Source: DAIOFH01 sp036745875
GTDB lineage: Bacteria; Planctomycetota; SZUA-567
Direction of reading: 5' to 3'
DNA length: 12,717 bases
NCBI GenBank assembly: GCA_036745875.1
Contig: DAIOFH010000115.1
Location: forward strand, 1 to 12,717
The notes beneath the pieces were generated by a model, which saw only the letters and a program-made list of their open reading frames with translations, was not told the origin of the DNA and ran no database searches. Positions 1-6,254 of the stretch are shown piece by piece. Numbering within the stretch: position 1 is the stretch's first letter; every line of letters begins with the position of its first letter. Made by a program: the position numbers and the translations under genes.

Positions 1-37
1 TCAGTCATCATATTCAACAAGCTGAAAAAGGAAAATC

Positions 38-53
38 GCCTATTCGGATAGGC
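38..53. terminator. Small hairpin, possible terminator of an upstream minus-strand transcript
   Basis: The sequence GCCTAT-TCGG-ATAGGC forms a 6-bp perfect stem with a four-base loop. Read on the minus strand it is followed by GATTTTCCTTTTTC, a T-rich tail, so it may end a transcript running leftwards out of the window. No gene to its left is visible. The rest of 54-342 holds no convincing gene. It is AT-rich, with a TATAAT-like hexamer at 86-91 lacking a good -35 partner and two copies of GGATATTCC (266-274 and 322-330) that may be chance. Confidence 0.35.
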
Positions 54-342
54 TCAAATACTGTACAAACCGCCTAATTTTCCCTTATAATTTGCCGTAA
101 TAGTGAAAAGACTTGTTCCATCCAAAGGACATCTCCAAGCGCATAACTAATTATCTAAAAACAACATAGAAAAATAAGCCAACATCACATTGTCCGTAAA
201 TACCAATAATGCAGGATCGCTGCGTCGACGACAGCCCGGCGATATCTGTGACGACCTTTTTATATGGATATTCCCCTTGACCATGGCGTATATTTCCTTA
301 TCGTGTCCTGAGGAGCAAATTGGATATTCCGGAGGATAACTG

Positions 343-1179
343 ATGGCTTTCCATGCGGTTTTTTGCGACATCGACGGAACCCTTCTTGATAACCGGCATC
401 AAGTGCGCCCGCGGACACGGGATAAAATACTTTCGCTCCACAAATCCGGCACGCCGTTTATTCTTGTCTCCGCGCGCAATCCTGAAGGGGTTTATTGTGT
501 TCAGGATGAAGTCGGCATCCAGGCGCCGGTGGTATGCTACGGCGGCGCACTGGTGCTGGATGTGGAGAAAAAACCGGTTCGCAGCATCGGATTCGGCATG
601 CTGAAGGCGATTGCCCTGAAAAAGCGGATCGCCTCCGCCTGGAAAGGCGTGACCGTCACCGTATACAGTTATGACCACTGGTTTGTCGACGACCTGGAAG
701 ACCCGCGCGTCGTCACGGAAGCCGGGATCACGGGAGCCGTGCCCACCGAAATAGACGCCGAGTCGCTGGCTACCCACCCCGAGGATGCACACAAAATGCT
801 CTGCATCGGCGACCCGGCGGACATTCTGGCGATGGAGGAGTCGCTGTGCGACGAATATCCCGATCTGGTCATGATCAAGTCCAGCCCGATATTCCTGGAA
901 GTAATGAACAGCCAGGTCAACAAATCCGGTGCGTTGAAGTATTTGTGCCAGGCGATGCGGATATCGCCGGCGGAGGTCGTGGCCTTTGGCGACAACTATA
1001 ACGACATGGATATGCTTGAAAGCGCCGGTATGGGCATAGCCATGGGCAATGCGCCCAATGCGGTCAAGAAAATCGCCGACAGGACGACATTGGATAATGA
1101 CAGCGAAGGCGTCTCGGAAGCGCTCGACTCATTGCAGTTCAAGCCGATGACCAACAGCATCCGCTTCATAAGGCGCTAA
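343..1179 (+). CDS. Cof-type HAD-IIB family hydrolase (probable sugar-phosphate phosphatase)
   Basis: This 278-residue protein has the usual length and motif order of Cof/HAD-IIB cytosolic phosphatases. Motif I is D9-I-D11-G-T, giving the nucleophile Asp and the acid/base Asp. Motif II is the serine in LVSAR (S43). Motif III is the lysine in NKSGAL (about 194). Motif IV is GDNYND (216-221), which binds Mg2+. The C2-type cap lies between motifs II and III. Family members dephosphorylate sugar phosphates, FMN or similar small molecules, and sequence alone does not fix the substrate. The start is supported by GGAGG at 331-335, seven bases before the ATG. The gene has its own terminator and is separated from the regulator by over 250 bases, so membership in the inositol regulon is uncertain. 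Confidence 0.9.
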   Translation: MAFHAVFCDIDGTLLDNRHQVRPRTRDKILSLHKSGTPFILVSARNPEGVYCVQDEVGIQAPVVCYGGALVLDVEKKPVRSIGFGMLKAIALKKRIASAWKGVTVTVYSYDHWFVDDLEDPRVVTEAGITGAVPTEIDAESLATHPEDAHKMLCIGDPADILAMEESLCDEYPDLVMIKSSPIFLEVMNSQVNKSGALKYLCQAMRISPAEVVAFGDNYNDMDMLESAGMGIAMGNAPNAVKKIADRTTLDNDSEGVSEALDSLQFKPMTNSIRFIRR

Positions 1180-1209
1180 TTTTTCCGGAAAAATTCACAG
1201 GCAAAACGG

Positions 1210-1242
1210 CATGACCCGGGACGCGCCCGCGCTCGGGTCATG
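1210..1242 (+). terminator. Hairpin terminator after the HAD hydrolase
   Basis: CATGACCCG (1210-1218) and CGGGTCATG (1234-1242) form a perfect 9-bp stem around a GC-rich 15-base loop, 31 bases after the HAD stop codon. The downstream tract is only moderately T-rich (TTGCTTTCG), so termination may be partial. Confidence 0.6.
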
Positions 1243-1309
1243 TTGCTTTCGTCGGGGGAAGACCTCCCAACAAATATGTCTCACGTTGACACAAATAACA
1301 ATCATTTAC

Positions 1310-1337
1310 TTGACAATGCGGAAATACCCGATATTAT
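1310..1337 (+). promoter_or_regulatory. Sigma70-like promoter of the ROK regulator gene
   Basis: TTGACA at 1310-1315 is a perfect -35 hexamer and TATTAT at 1332-1337 a good -10, with a 16-bp spacer. Transcription would start near 1344, leaving a leader of about 90 bases. A second TTGACA, part of TTGACACAAAT (1286-1296), lies 24 bases upstream of the -35. That longer motif is repeated at the iolE promoter. Confidence 0.65.
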
Positions 1338-1345
1338 GAAGCTTG

Positions 1346-1362
1346 ACGGGATAAAATCCCGT
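1346..1362. promoter_or_regulatory. Palindrome at the predicted transcription start of the ROK gene (candidate operator)
   Basis: ACGGGAT-AAA-ATCCCGT is a perfect 7-bp inverted repeat with a three-base centre, 8 bases downstream of the -10 hexamer. A symmetric site placed over +1 suits autorepression, but it would also form an RNA hairpin at the very 5' end of the mRNA. Nothing here identifies the protein that binds it. Confidence 0.4.
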
Positions 1363-1400
1363 GCAGGCATCAACTGGGATATTTATAATTGTTTCATTTT

Positions 1401-1419
1401 CCCGAAAATTCGGGCTTTT
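1401..1419 (+). promoter_or_regulatory. Terminator-like hairpin just ahead of the ROK start codon
   Basis: CCCGAA-AA-TTCGGG (1401-1414) forms a short stem followed by CTTTTG. It ends about 20 bases before the ATG at 1437, next to a weak ribosome-binding region (GAGAAA). It could attenuate transcription or reduce translation of the regulator. The stem is only 6 bp, so the role is tentative. Confidence 0.3.
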
Positions 1420-1436
1420 GAGAAATGCCATAAATC

Positions 1437-2657
1437 ATGGATACAGTGACCAAAACCCAAAACCGCAAAGCCGCCCTCACCGCCTTCAAGACAACCGCGC
1501 TCCTGTCGTCAACAGAAGTCGCGAACGCGACCGGGCTTAGCCGGTCGACAGCCCACCGCGCGATAGAATTTCTCAGGAAAAAAAACCTCGTGCTCGTATC
1601 AGGCAAGCGATCCTCCAACGACGCCAGCGGCAAAAAACCTCTTCTCCTCTGCCTGAACGCAAACTACCGCTATGTACTGTGCTTCCAAATCCAGATCGCC
1701 GGCTTGAGCGCGGGAATCACCGACCTCAAAGGGCGGATCCTAGCGGAGACCTCCATCGCCTTCCAGCCGGACACCACCCTTCCCGTCGTGCTTTCGCATA
1801 TGGAAACGATGTACGCGGAATTACGGGCGCAATTGAATCTGGCAGACAAGGACTTCGCCGGCATGGCGGTGGGCTGCAACGGTGTCGTCGATTCGGAAAA
1901 AGGCATTATCGTCAGTTCCCCCAACTTCCCCTCCTGGGGAAACCAAGTCCCCCTGGTGAACCAGCTCAGGGAACGGTTCATGCATATACCGTATATCTAT
2001 ATCGACAATTCGAACCGCTTCGCTGCATACGCGGAATACTGTGCGGGACAAGCGAAAGGCATTCCGAACTTTCTGGTCATTGACGGCCATTACGACGGCT
2101 TTGGCGGAGGACTGGTCGTGGAGGGATCGCTGTGGCGGGGAAGGCAGTCGCTGGCAGGTGAAATAGGCCACCTCCCGGTGGATGCCACCGGCAGCCATGC
2201 CTGCGCCTGCGGGGCGAGAGGTTGCCTGGAAGCTACCGCGTCGATGAAAGCCCTGGAGGAGGCCGCGCGGGCGGGCGCGGCGAAAAACGGCAATTCACTC
2301 CTGTTCTCGCAGGCTCCGGCAAGCGAACTCAATTATAAAAAAGTGCTGGCCGCCGCGAACTCCGGCGACAAATATGCCCAATCCCTGGTGTCGGACCAGG
2401 CCAAATGGCTGGCGATGGGCATGAACTCCATTGCCCTCCTTTTCGCGCCCGACCTGATCATCCTCCAGGGAAATTTCAAGGAGGGAGGCGCGTTTCTTCT
2501 CCAAAGCGTCAGGAAACATATCGAAAAACTCGGCTTGCCAAGAATTGCGGACAAAGTCGAGGTCGTCTATTCACACCTCGGGTCCGACCGTTGCCTGATC
2601 GGACAGGCGCATTTTATCGCCGACGCCTATTTCGACAATTCCGAGATATACCAGTGA
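1437..2657 (+). CDS. ROK-family (NagC/XylR-type) transcriptional regulator, likely controls the inositol genes
   Basis: The 406 residues match the size of ROK repressors. An N-terminal winged helix-turn-helix (about 20-57, recognition helix near GLSRSTAHRAIEFL) precedes a sugar-binding ROK domain. The ROK zinc site is present: GEIGH (241-245) and the cysteine cluster C256-x-C258-x4-C263 followed by LE. ROK sugar kinases carry a catalytic Asp in the DNDxN segment. Here the segment reads IDNSNR (189-194), with Ser at that place, so a kinase role is unlikely and a regulator is favoured. Family members bind a sugar or sugar phosphate and release DNA. Its position between promoters sharing the TGACACAAA motif suggests it regulates itself and the iolE operon, replacing IolR. 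The start lacks a strong Shine-Dalgarno, so expression may be low. Confidence 0.9.
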   Translation: MDTVTKTQNRKAALTAFKTTALLSSTEVANATGLSRSTAHRAIEFLRKKNLVLVSGKRSSNDASGKKPLLLCLNANYRYVLCFQIQIAGLSAGITDLKGRILAETSIAFQPDTTLPVVLSHMETMYAELRAQLNLADKDFAGMAVGCNGVVDSEKGIIVSSPNFPSWGNQVPLVNQLRERFMHIPYIYIDNSNRFAAYAEYCAGQAKGIPNFLVIDGHYDGFGGGLVVEGSLWRGRQSLAGEIGHLPVDATGSHACACGARGCLEATASMKALEEAARAGAAKNGNSLLFSQAPASELNYKKVLAAANSGDKYAQSLVSDQAKWLAMGMNSIALLFAPDLIILQGNFKEGGAFLLQSVRKHIEKLGLPRIADKVEVVYSHLGSDRCLIGQAHFIADAYFDNSEIYQ

Positions 2658-2669
2658 ATTCCACTCATT

Positions 2670-2693
2670 TTGACGCAATACATTCATTGTCAA
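2670..2693. promoter_or_regulatory. TTGAC inverted repeat after the ROK gene
   Basis: TTGAC (2670-2674) and GTCAA (2689-2693) form an inverted repeat with 14 bases between the arms, just after the ROK stop codon. The minus-strand reading CTTGACAATG also occurs on the plus strand at 1309-1318. It could be a weak terminator or a distal operator half-site pair. There is no T-tract. Confidence 0.25.
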
Positions 2694-2831
2694 GGAGTTA
2701 AGTATTTCTCAAAAGTATGCATCCGCCAGAAACATTGAATTCAGAATTCATCCCGTAAATATTTCTGAAAAAATATCTCTTTATTTTTATTGAAGTTACG
2801 AGTTTTCTTTAAATTTTTTATTTGTTGCACA

Positions 2832-2859
2832 TTGACACAAATGAATTTTATGGTATAGT
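2832..2859 (+). promoter_or_regulatory. Sigma70-like promoter of the iolE-ABC operon
   Basis: TTGACA (2832-2837) and TATAGT (2854-2859) are spaced by 16 bp and preceded by a strongly AT-rich stretch (about 2745-2825) that resembles an UP element. The -35 lies inside TTGACACAAAT (2832-2842), identical to the 11-mer at 1286-1296 near the ROK promoter. GTCAA at 2861-2865 gives an inverted partner on the other side of the -10. A protein bound to these motifs would block RNA polymerase. Confidence 0.7.
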
Positions 2860-2865
2860 AGTCAA

Positions 2866-3085
2866 CATGGCGACATAACACCCGCAACCTGAAACGAATT
2901 CACCCTGGACTTGCATTGTCGCCCCCCGGACACTCTTCGCCTGATGCGCGCGCTGCCTTTTTGCAGGCGCCCTCCTATCCACTTTGAAGTAATCGCAAGG
3001 TCCCCCGTTCCTGCGGGGCAGTTTTCTATGGACCAAGTGATTTGATGCACTCTGACACAAACGTGTCTTTTAAAAGGAGCAGCCA
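2866..3085 (+). promoter_or_regulatory. Long structured 5' leader of iolE
   Basis: About 220 untranslated bases lie between the predicted start of transcription and the iolE ATG. Hairpin 1 is 2948-2970: GCGC, one bulged G, CTGC, a CTTTTT loop, then GCAGGCGC. Hairpin 2 is CCCCG (3003-3007) with CGGGG (3014-3018), followed by CAGTTTTCT, which looks like a small intrinsic terminator. GGTCC (2999-3003) can instead pair with GGACC (3030-3034), giving a competing fold. I recognise no known riboswitch class. Confidence 0.4.
3053..3067. promoter_or_regulatory. Inverted repeat with the TGACACAAA motif next to the iolE ribosome-binding site
   Basis: GACAC-AAAC-GTGTC (3054-3067) is a perfect 5-bp inverted repeat, and with its preceding T the left arm reads TGACACAAA, as at 1287-1295 and 2833-2841. 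It ends 7 bases before AGGAG (3075-3079). It may be a downstream operator (roadblock) or an RNA hairpin near the ribosome-binding site. Confidence 0.4.
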
Positions 3086-3982
3086 ATGTTTGCAGCCGGA
3101 CAAATCTCCCTCGGGATCGCCCCCATCGCCTGGACCAATGACGACATGCCCGACCTCGGCAAAGAAAACACCTTTGAACAATGCGTCAGCGAAATGGCGC
3201 TCGCCGGATTCGGCGGTTGCGAGATCGGCACCAAATACCCCCGCGATCCGGCAGTCCTGAAGCACGCTCTGGACATTCGCGGCCTTCAGGTAGCCAATGC
3301 CTGGTTCAGCTCCTTCCTCACCACCAAACCCTACAAGGAGACGGAAAAGGAATTTATCGCCCAGTGCGATTTCCTGCGCGCCGTCGGCTCGCAACGCATC
3401 GGCGTGTCGGAACAGGGCTACAGCATCCAGGGCCAGATGGAAACCCCCATCTTCGACGCCAAACACGTCATGAACGAGGACGAATGGCAGCGCCTCACTT
3501 CCGGCCTGGATAGCCTCGGCGCCATCGCCAAGGAAAAAGGTATGGCCCTCGTTTTCCACCACCACATGGGAACCGTCATACAGACCTCGGCGGAGACGGA
3601 CCGGCTCATGGCCGACACAGATCCCGACCTTGTCGGCCTGCTCTTCGACTCCGGCCATTTCGCCTACTGCGGCGAGGACCCGCTGGCCGTTTTGAAAAAA
3701 CACATCAAACGCGTCCGCCACGTCCACCTGAAGGACATCCGTCCCGCAGTAGTCGACAAGGTCAGGCGGGAAAAACTGTCTTTCCTGCGCGGCGTGCGGC
3801 TCGGCGCGTTCACTGTGCCCGGCGACGGAGCCATAGACTTCAAACCCATTTTCCAGGCATTGGCGGATTCGGGTTACCGGGGCTGGATGCTGGTCGAGGC
3901 CGAGCAGGATCCAGCGGTGGCCAATCCGTTCGAATACGCCCTCAGGGCGCGCGCATACATCAAGGAACAGACCGGGATTTAA
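3086..3982 (+). CDS. iolE: Inosose dehydratase IolE
   Basis: IolE removes water from scyllo-inosose (2-keto-myo-inositol) to give 3D-trihydroxycyclohexane-1,2-dione, the second step of myo-inositol breakdown in the cytosol. The 298 residues match the family length of about 295-300 and have the TIM-barrel fold of sugar isomerases/epimerases. Family signatures are easy to see: LGIAPIAWTNDDMPDLG (9-25), EQCVSEMALAGF (31-42), FHHHMGT (157-163), FDSGHFAYCG (187-196), HVHLKD (212-217), VPGDGAIDF (244-252) and VEAEQDP (270-276). The His, Asp and Glu residues in these segments are the expected divalent-metal site. AGGAG at 3075-3079, six bases before the ATG, fixes the start. It is the first gene after the main operon promoter. 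Confidence 0.95.
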   Translation: MFAAGQISLGIAPIAWTNDDMPDLGKENTFEQCVSEMALAGFGGCEIGTKYPRDPAVLKHALDIRGLQVANAWFSSFLTTKPYKETEKEFIAQCDFLRAVGSQRIGVSEQGYSIQGQMETPIFDAKHVMNEDEWQRLTSGLDSLGAIAKEKGMALVFHHHMGTVIQTSAETDRLMADTDPDLVGLLFDSGHFAYCGEDPLAVLKKHIKRVRHVHLKDIRPAVVDKVRREKLSFLRGVRLGAFTVPGDGAIDFKPIFQALADSGYRGWMLVEAEQDPAVANPFEYALRARAYIKEQTGI

Positions 3983-4001
3983 GGCTCCCGATTCGAGCAA
4001 A

Positions 4002-4056
4002 CACAGAGGCTACTGAGAGCGCAGGGGGTGGTTTTATTACTACCGAACCCTCTGTG
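4002..4056 (+). promoter_or_regulatory. Large stem-loop between iolE and the ABC ATPase gene
   Basis: CACAGAGG (4002-4009) pairs with CCTCTGTG (4049-4056). Inside, GGTGG (4027-4031) can pair with CTACC (4040-4044) around a TTTTATTA-like loop. There is no downstream T-run, so this looks less like a terminator than an mRNA-stabilising or processing hairpin in the 220-base spacer. I see no gene in 3983-4202. Confidence 0.4.
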
Positions 4057-4202
4057 GTTGAATCACACTGACAATATCCACCCGTTGCCCGTTTCACGCC
4101 GCCCCGCCGCGCGTGCCTACGACCTTCGTTTCTATCCGACGCAAAAAAACAAACCGACCTGACGACAAGACGCGTGGCTGATTTCTTTCTGAGGAGGGTG
4201 TC

Positions 4203-5732
4203 ATGACCGACCAGCCGTTGCTGCAAATGAAAAACATCGTGAAAAATTTCCCCGGCGTCAAGGCCCTCAAGGGCGTTGACCTCGAGGTCAAGGCCGGGGA
4301 GGTGCACGCCCTTATGGAGGAAAACGGCGCGGGCAAGTCCACCCTGATGAAATGCCTCATCGGCATCCATCCCCCGACGTCCGGCGAAATCGTCTTCATG
4401 GGTCAGAAATTGGGGAATTACGGGCCAGCCGAAGCCCTGAACATGGGCATTTCCATGATCCACCAGGAGCTGAGCCCCATCACCCACCGCCCGATTATGG
4501 AAAATGTCTGGCTGGGAAGGGAACCCAGGAATGCACTTGGCCTCGTCGACCACGCCAAGATGGCGGAAATGACGCACGACGTCCTCAAGCTCATCGACCT
4601 CGACATCGATCCGCGCACGCGCATGGGGGAATTGACCGTCGCCAAGATGCAGATGGTGGAAATCGCCAAGGCCATTTCCTTCAACGCCAAACTGATCATC
4701 ATGGACGAACCCACTTCCGCCCTCACAGACCGCGAAGTGACGCAGCTGTTCAAAATCATCAACAAACTCCGGGCCGAAGGCAAGGGCATCATCTACATCT
4801 CCCACAAAATGGACGAGATTTTCCAGATCTCCGACCGCATCACCGTGTTCCGCGACGGGGAAAACGTCGGCACCGACCATTCCAACGACACCACCATGGA
4901 CCGCATGATCACCATGATGGTCGGCAGGCCGGTCTCCGAGATGTTCCCCAAGATCGACTGCGAGATCGGCGAAAAGCACCTCGAGGTCAAGGGCCTCTCC
5001 TGGGGCAGGTTTTTCAAGGACGTTTCCTTCGACGTCAGGCGCGGGGAAATCCTCGGCATCGCCGGTCTGGTGGGCGCGGGGCGGACGGAAGTCATCGAAG
5101 CCATTTTCGGCGTCCGGTCCCTCGACAAGGGCGAAATTTTCATCGACGGGAAAAAGGTGAACGTCTCCTCGCCGGCGGACGCCATCCGGCGCGGCATGGC
5201 CTTCCTCACCGAGGACCGGAGGGAAACGGGCATCTTCCCCATGCTGGACATCCAGTTCAACATGTTTATCGCCAACATGGACAAGTACACGAACAAGAGT
5301 TCCCGCATCCTCAACCGCAGGAAGATATCGGCGGACTGCGGCGAATACATCGACGCCATCAAGGTCAAGACGCCCTCCCCCTTCCAGAAGGTGGAAAACC
5401 TCTCCGGCGGCAACCAGCAGAAGGTCCTGGTCGCCCGCTGGCTGATGACCGAGCCGACCATGCTTTTCCTCGACGAACCGACGCGCGGAATCGACATCGG
5501 CGCAAAGGCCGAAATCCACAGCCTGATCACCAACCTCGCCGGCCAGGGCAAGAGCATCGTCATGGTGTCGTCCGAACTTCCGGAGGTTCTCGGCATGAGC
5601 GACAGGGTCGTCGTCATGCACGAGGGCCGCGTCACCGGCATCCTCGACAACTCCAACAGGAGGCTGACCCAGGAGGAGGTGATGCGCTACGCGTCCGGCC
5701 TCGCCGTGGTCGAAAGCGGAACGCCGGCATAA
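4203..5732 (+). CDS. Sugar ABC transporter ATP-binding protein (RbsA/MglA/XylG type), altered Walker A
   Basis: This 509-residue protein has two fused ATPase domains, as usual for carbohydrate-uptake CUT2 importers, and would energise inositol or cyclitol uptake at the inner membrane. Domain 1 has Q-loop Q88, signature LTVAKMQMVEIAKAIS (144-159), Walker B LIIMDEPTSAL (164-174) and H-loop H201. Domain 2 has GLVGAGRTE (288-296), the Lys-less degenerate P-loop normal for this family, then LSGGNQQKV (400-408) and MLFLDEPTRGID (420-431). The Walker A of domain 1, the catalytically important one, reads MEENGAGKST. Residue 39 is Glu (GAG, 4317-4319) where relatives have Gly, a one-base change from GGG. 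AGGAGG at 4192-4197, five bases from the ATG, supports the start. The partner permease downstream is truncated. Confidence 0.93.
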   Translation: MTDQPLLQMKNIVKNFPGVKALKGVDLEVKAGEVHALMEENGAGKSTLMKCLIGIHPPTSGEIVFMGQKLGNYGPAEALNMGISMIHQELSPITHRPIMENVWLGREPRNALGLVDHAKMAEMTHDVLKLIDLDIDPRTRMGELTVAKMQMVEIAKAISFNAKLIIMDEPTSALTDREVTQLFKIINKLRAEGKGIIYISHKMDEIFQISDRITVFRDGENVGTDHSNDTTMDRMITMMVGRPVSEMFPKIDCEIGEKHLEVKGLSWGRFFKDVSFDVRRGEILGIAGLVGAGRTEVIEAIFGVRSLDKGEIFIDGKKVNVSSPADAIRRGMAFLTEDRRETGIFPMLDIQFNMFIANMDKYTNKSSRILNRRKISADCGEYIDAIKVKTPSPFQKVENLSGGNQQKVLVARWLMTEPTMLFLDEPTRGIDIGAKAEIHSLITNLAGQGKSIVMVSSELPEVLGMSDRVVVMHEGRVTGILDNSNRRLTQEEVMRYASGLAVVESGTPA

Positions 5733-5787
5733 CGCGGTGCACGGCGCTGTCTGAATACCAACACATCAATAGCAAGTGGAGAACGGA

Positions 5788-6192
5788 ATGAATACAAAAA
5801 AGATCGACTGGGCTCAAATTTTGAAAAAATACGGCATCGTCGTCATCCTCTGCCTGATGGTGATCGCAATTTCCATCGCCAAGCCGAACTTCCTCTCGTC
5901 GGCAAACCTCTTTAACGTCCTTACCCAAAGTTCCATCTTCGGGATCCTCGCCCTCGGCGTCACCCTGGTCATCATCGCGAAGGGGATCGACCTGTCCCTG
6001 GGCTCCGTGCTGGCCCTTTCCGGCGGCATCGGCACCATCTGGGGTGCGGTCATCGGCGCCCTTATCCTCGGCGTGCTCCGCAACGGCCTCACCCTCCTCG
6101 GCGTCCATCCCTACTGGCAGCAGGTCGCGGAAGGCATCATCATCGTCGTCGCCGTCATCATCGACATGCGCACCAATGCCCAAAAACGTTAA
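5788..6192 (+). pseudogene. Sugar ABC transporter permease (RbsC type) with the middle missing
   Basis: Only about 134 residues remain, against about 310-340 for RbsC-type CUT2 permeases. The N-terminal part (1-79) has the first membrane segment and the family sequence GVTLVIIAKGIDLSLGSVLA. The C-terminal part (from about 80) has GTIWGAVIGALILGVL and LLGVHPYWQQVAEGIIIVVAVIID, which in intact homologues form the last two membrane segments. Roughly 180 central residues, including the EAA-like coupling loop to the ATPase, are absent. Reading frame is kept across the junction near 6019-6027 (TCCGGCGGC, residues Ser78-Gly80). ATG 5788 is chosen over the in-frame GTG at 5776 because GGAG lies at 5778-5781. 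It is most simply a deletion-damaged gene, or an assembly collapse. A functional mini-permease is unlikely. Confidence 0.8.
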
Positions 6193-6199
6193 TTTTCAA

Positions 6200-6216
6200 T
6201 GCGGAACAACTCCGCA
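6200..6216 (+). promoter_or_regulatory. Short hairpin ahead of iolG
   Basis: TGCGGA-ACAAC-TCCGCA is a perfect 6-bp stem with a five-base loop, located between the permease stop and the iolG ribosome-binding site. The string GCGGNACAAC also occurs in the second repeat unit upstream of iolI (9309-9318), a weak resemblance. It lacks a T-tract and may act as a processing or stability hairpin. Confidence 0.3.
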
Positions 6217-6254
6217 CCCATACAAAAAAAACCTGTAGAGAAAGGAAGTTGGTC

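Noticed and set aside
1..342. Possible upstream small gene or RNA in the left AT-rich stretch.
   Set aside because: The only open frame of size is on the minus strand, with no ribosome-binding site or domain, and no tRNA-like fold was seen.
2944..3045. A 33-codon open frame in the iolE leader, a possible leader peptide.
   Set aside because: It has no Shine-Dalgarno and no run of a regulatory codon, and the region is better explained by RNA hairpins.
3026..4000. A 324-codon minus-strand open frame.
   Set aside because: It is antisense to iolE and has no recognisable domains or ribosome-binding site support.
3960..5621. A 553-codon open frame on the minus strand, rich in Asp, His, Glu and Val.
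   Set aside because: It lies opposite the ABC ATPase gene, has no recognisable domain, and its composition is the usual antisense shadow of GC-rich coding DNA.
4352..5791. A 479-codon plus-strand open frame, very rich in Arg, His and Pro.
   Set aside because: It is an out-of-frame reading of the ABC ATPase gene, whose own frame carries all the expected ATPase motifs.
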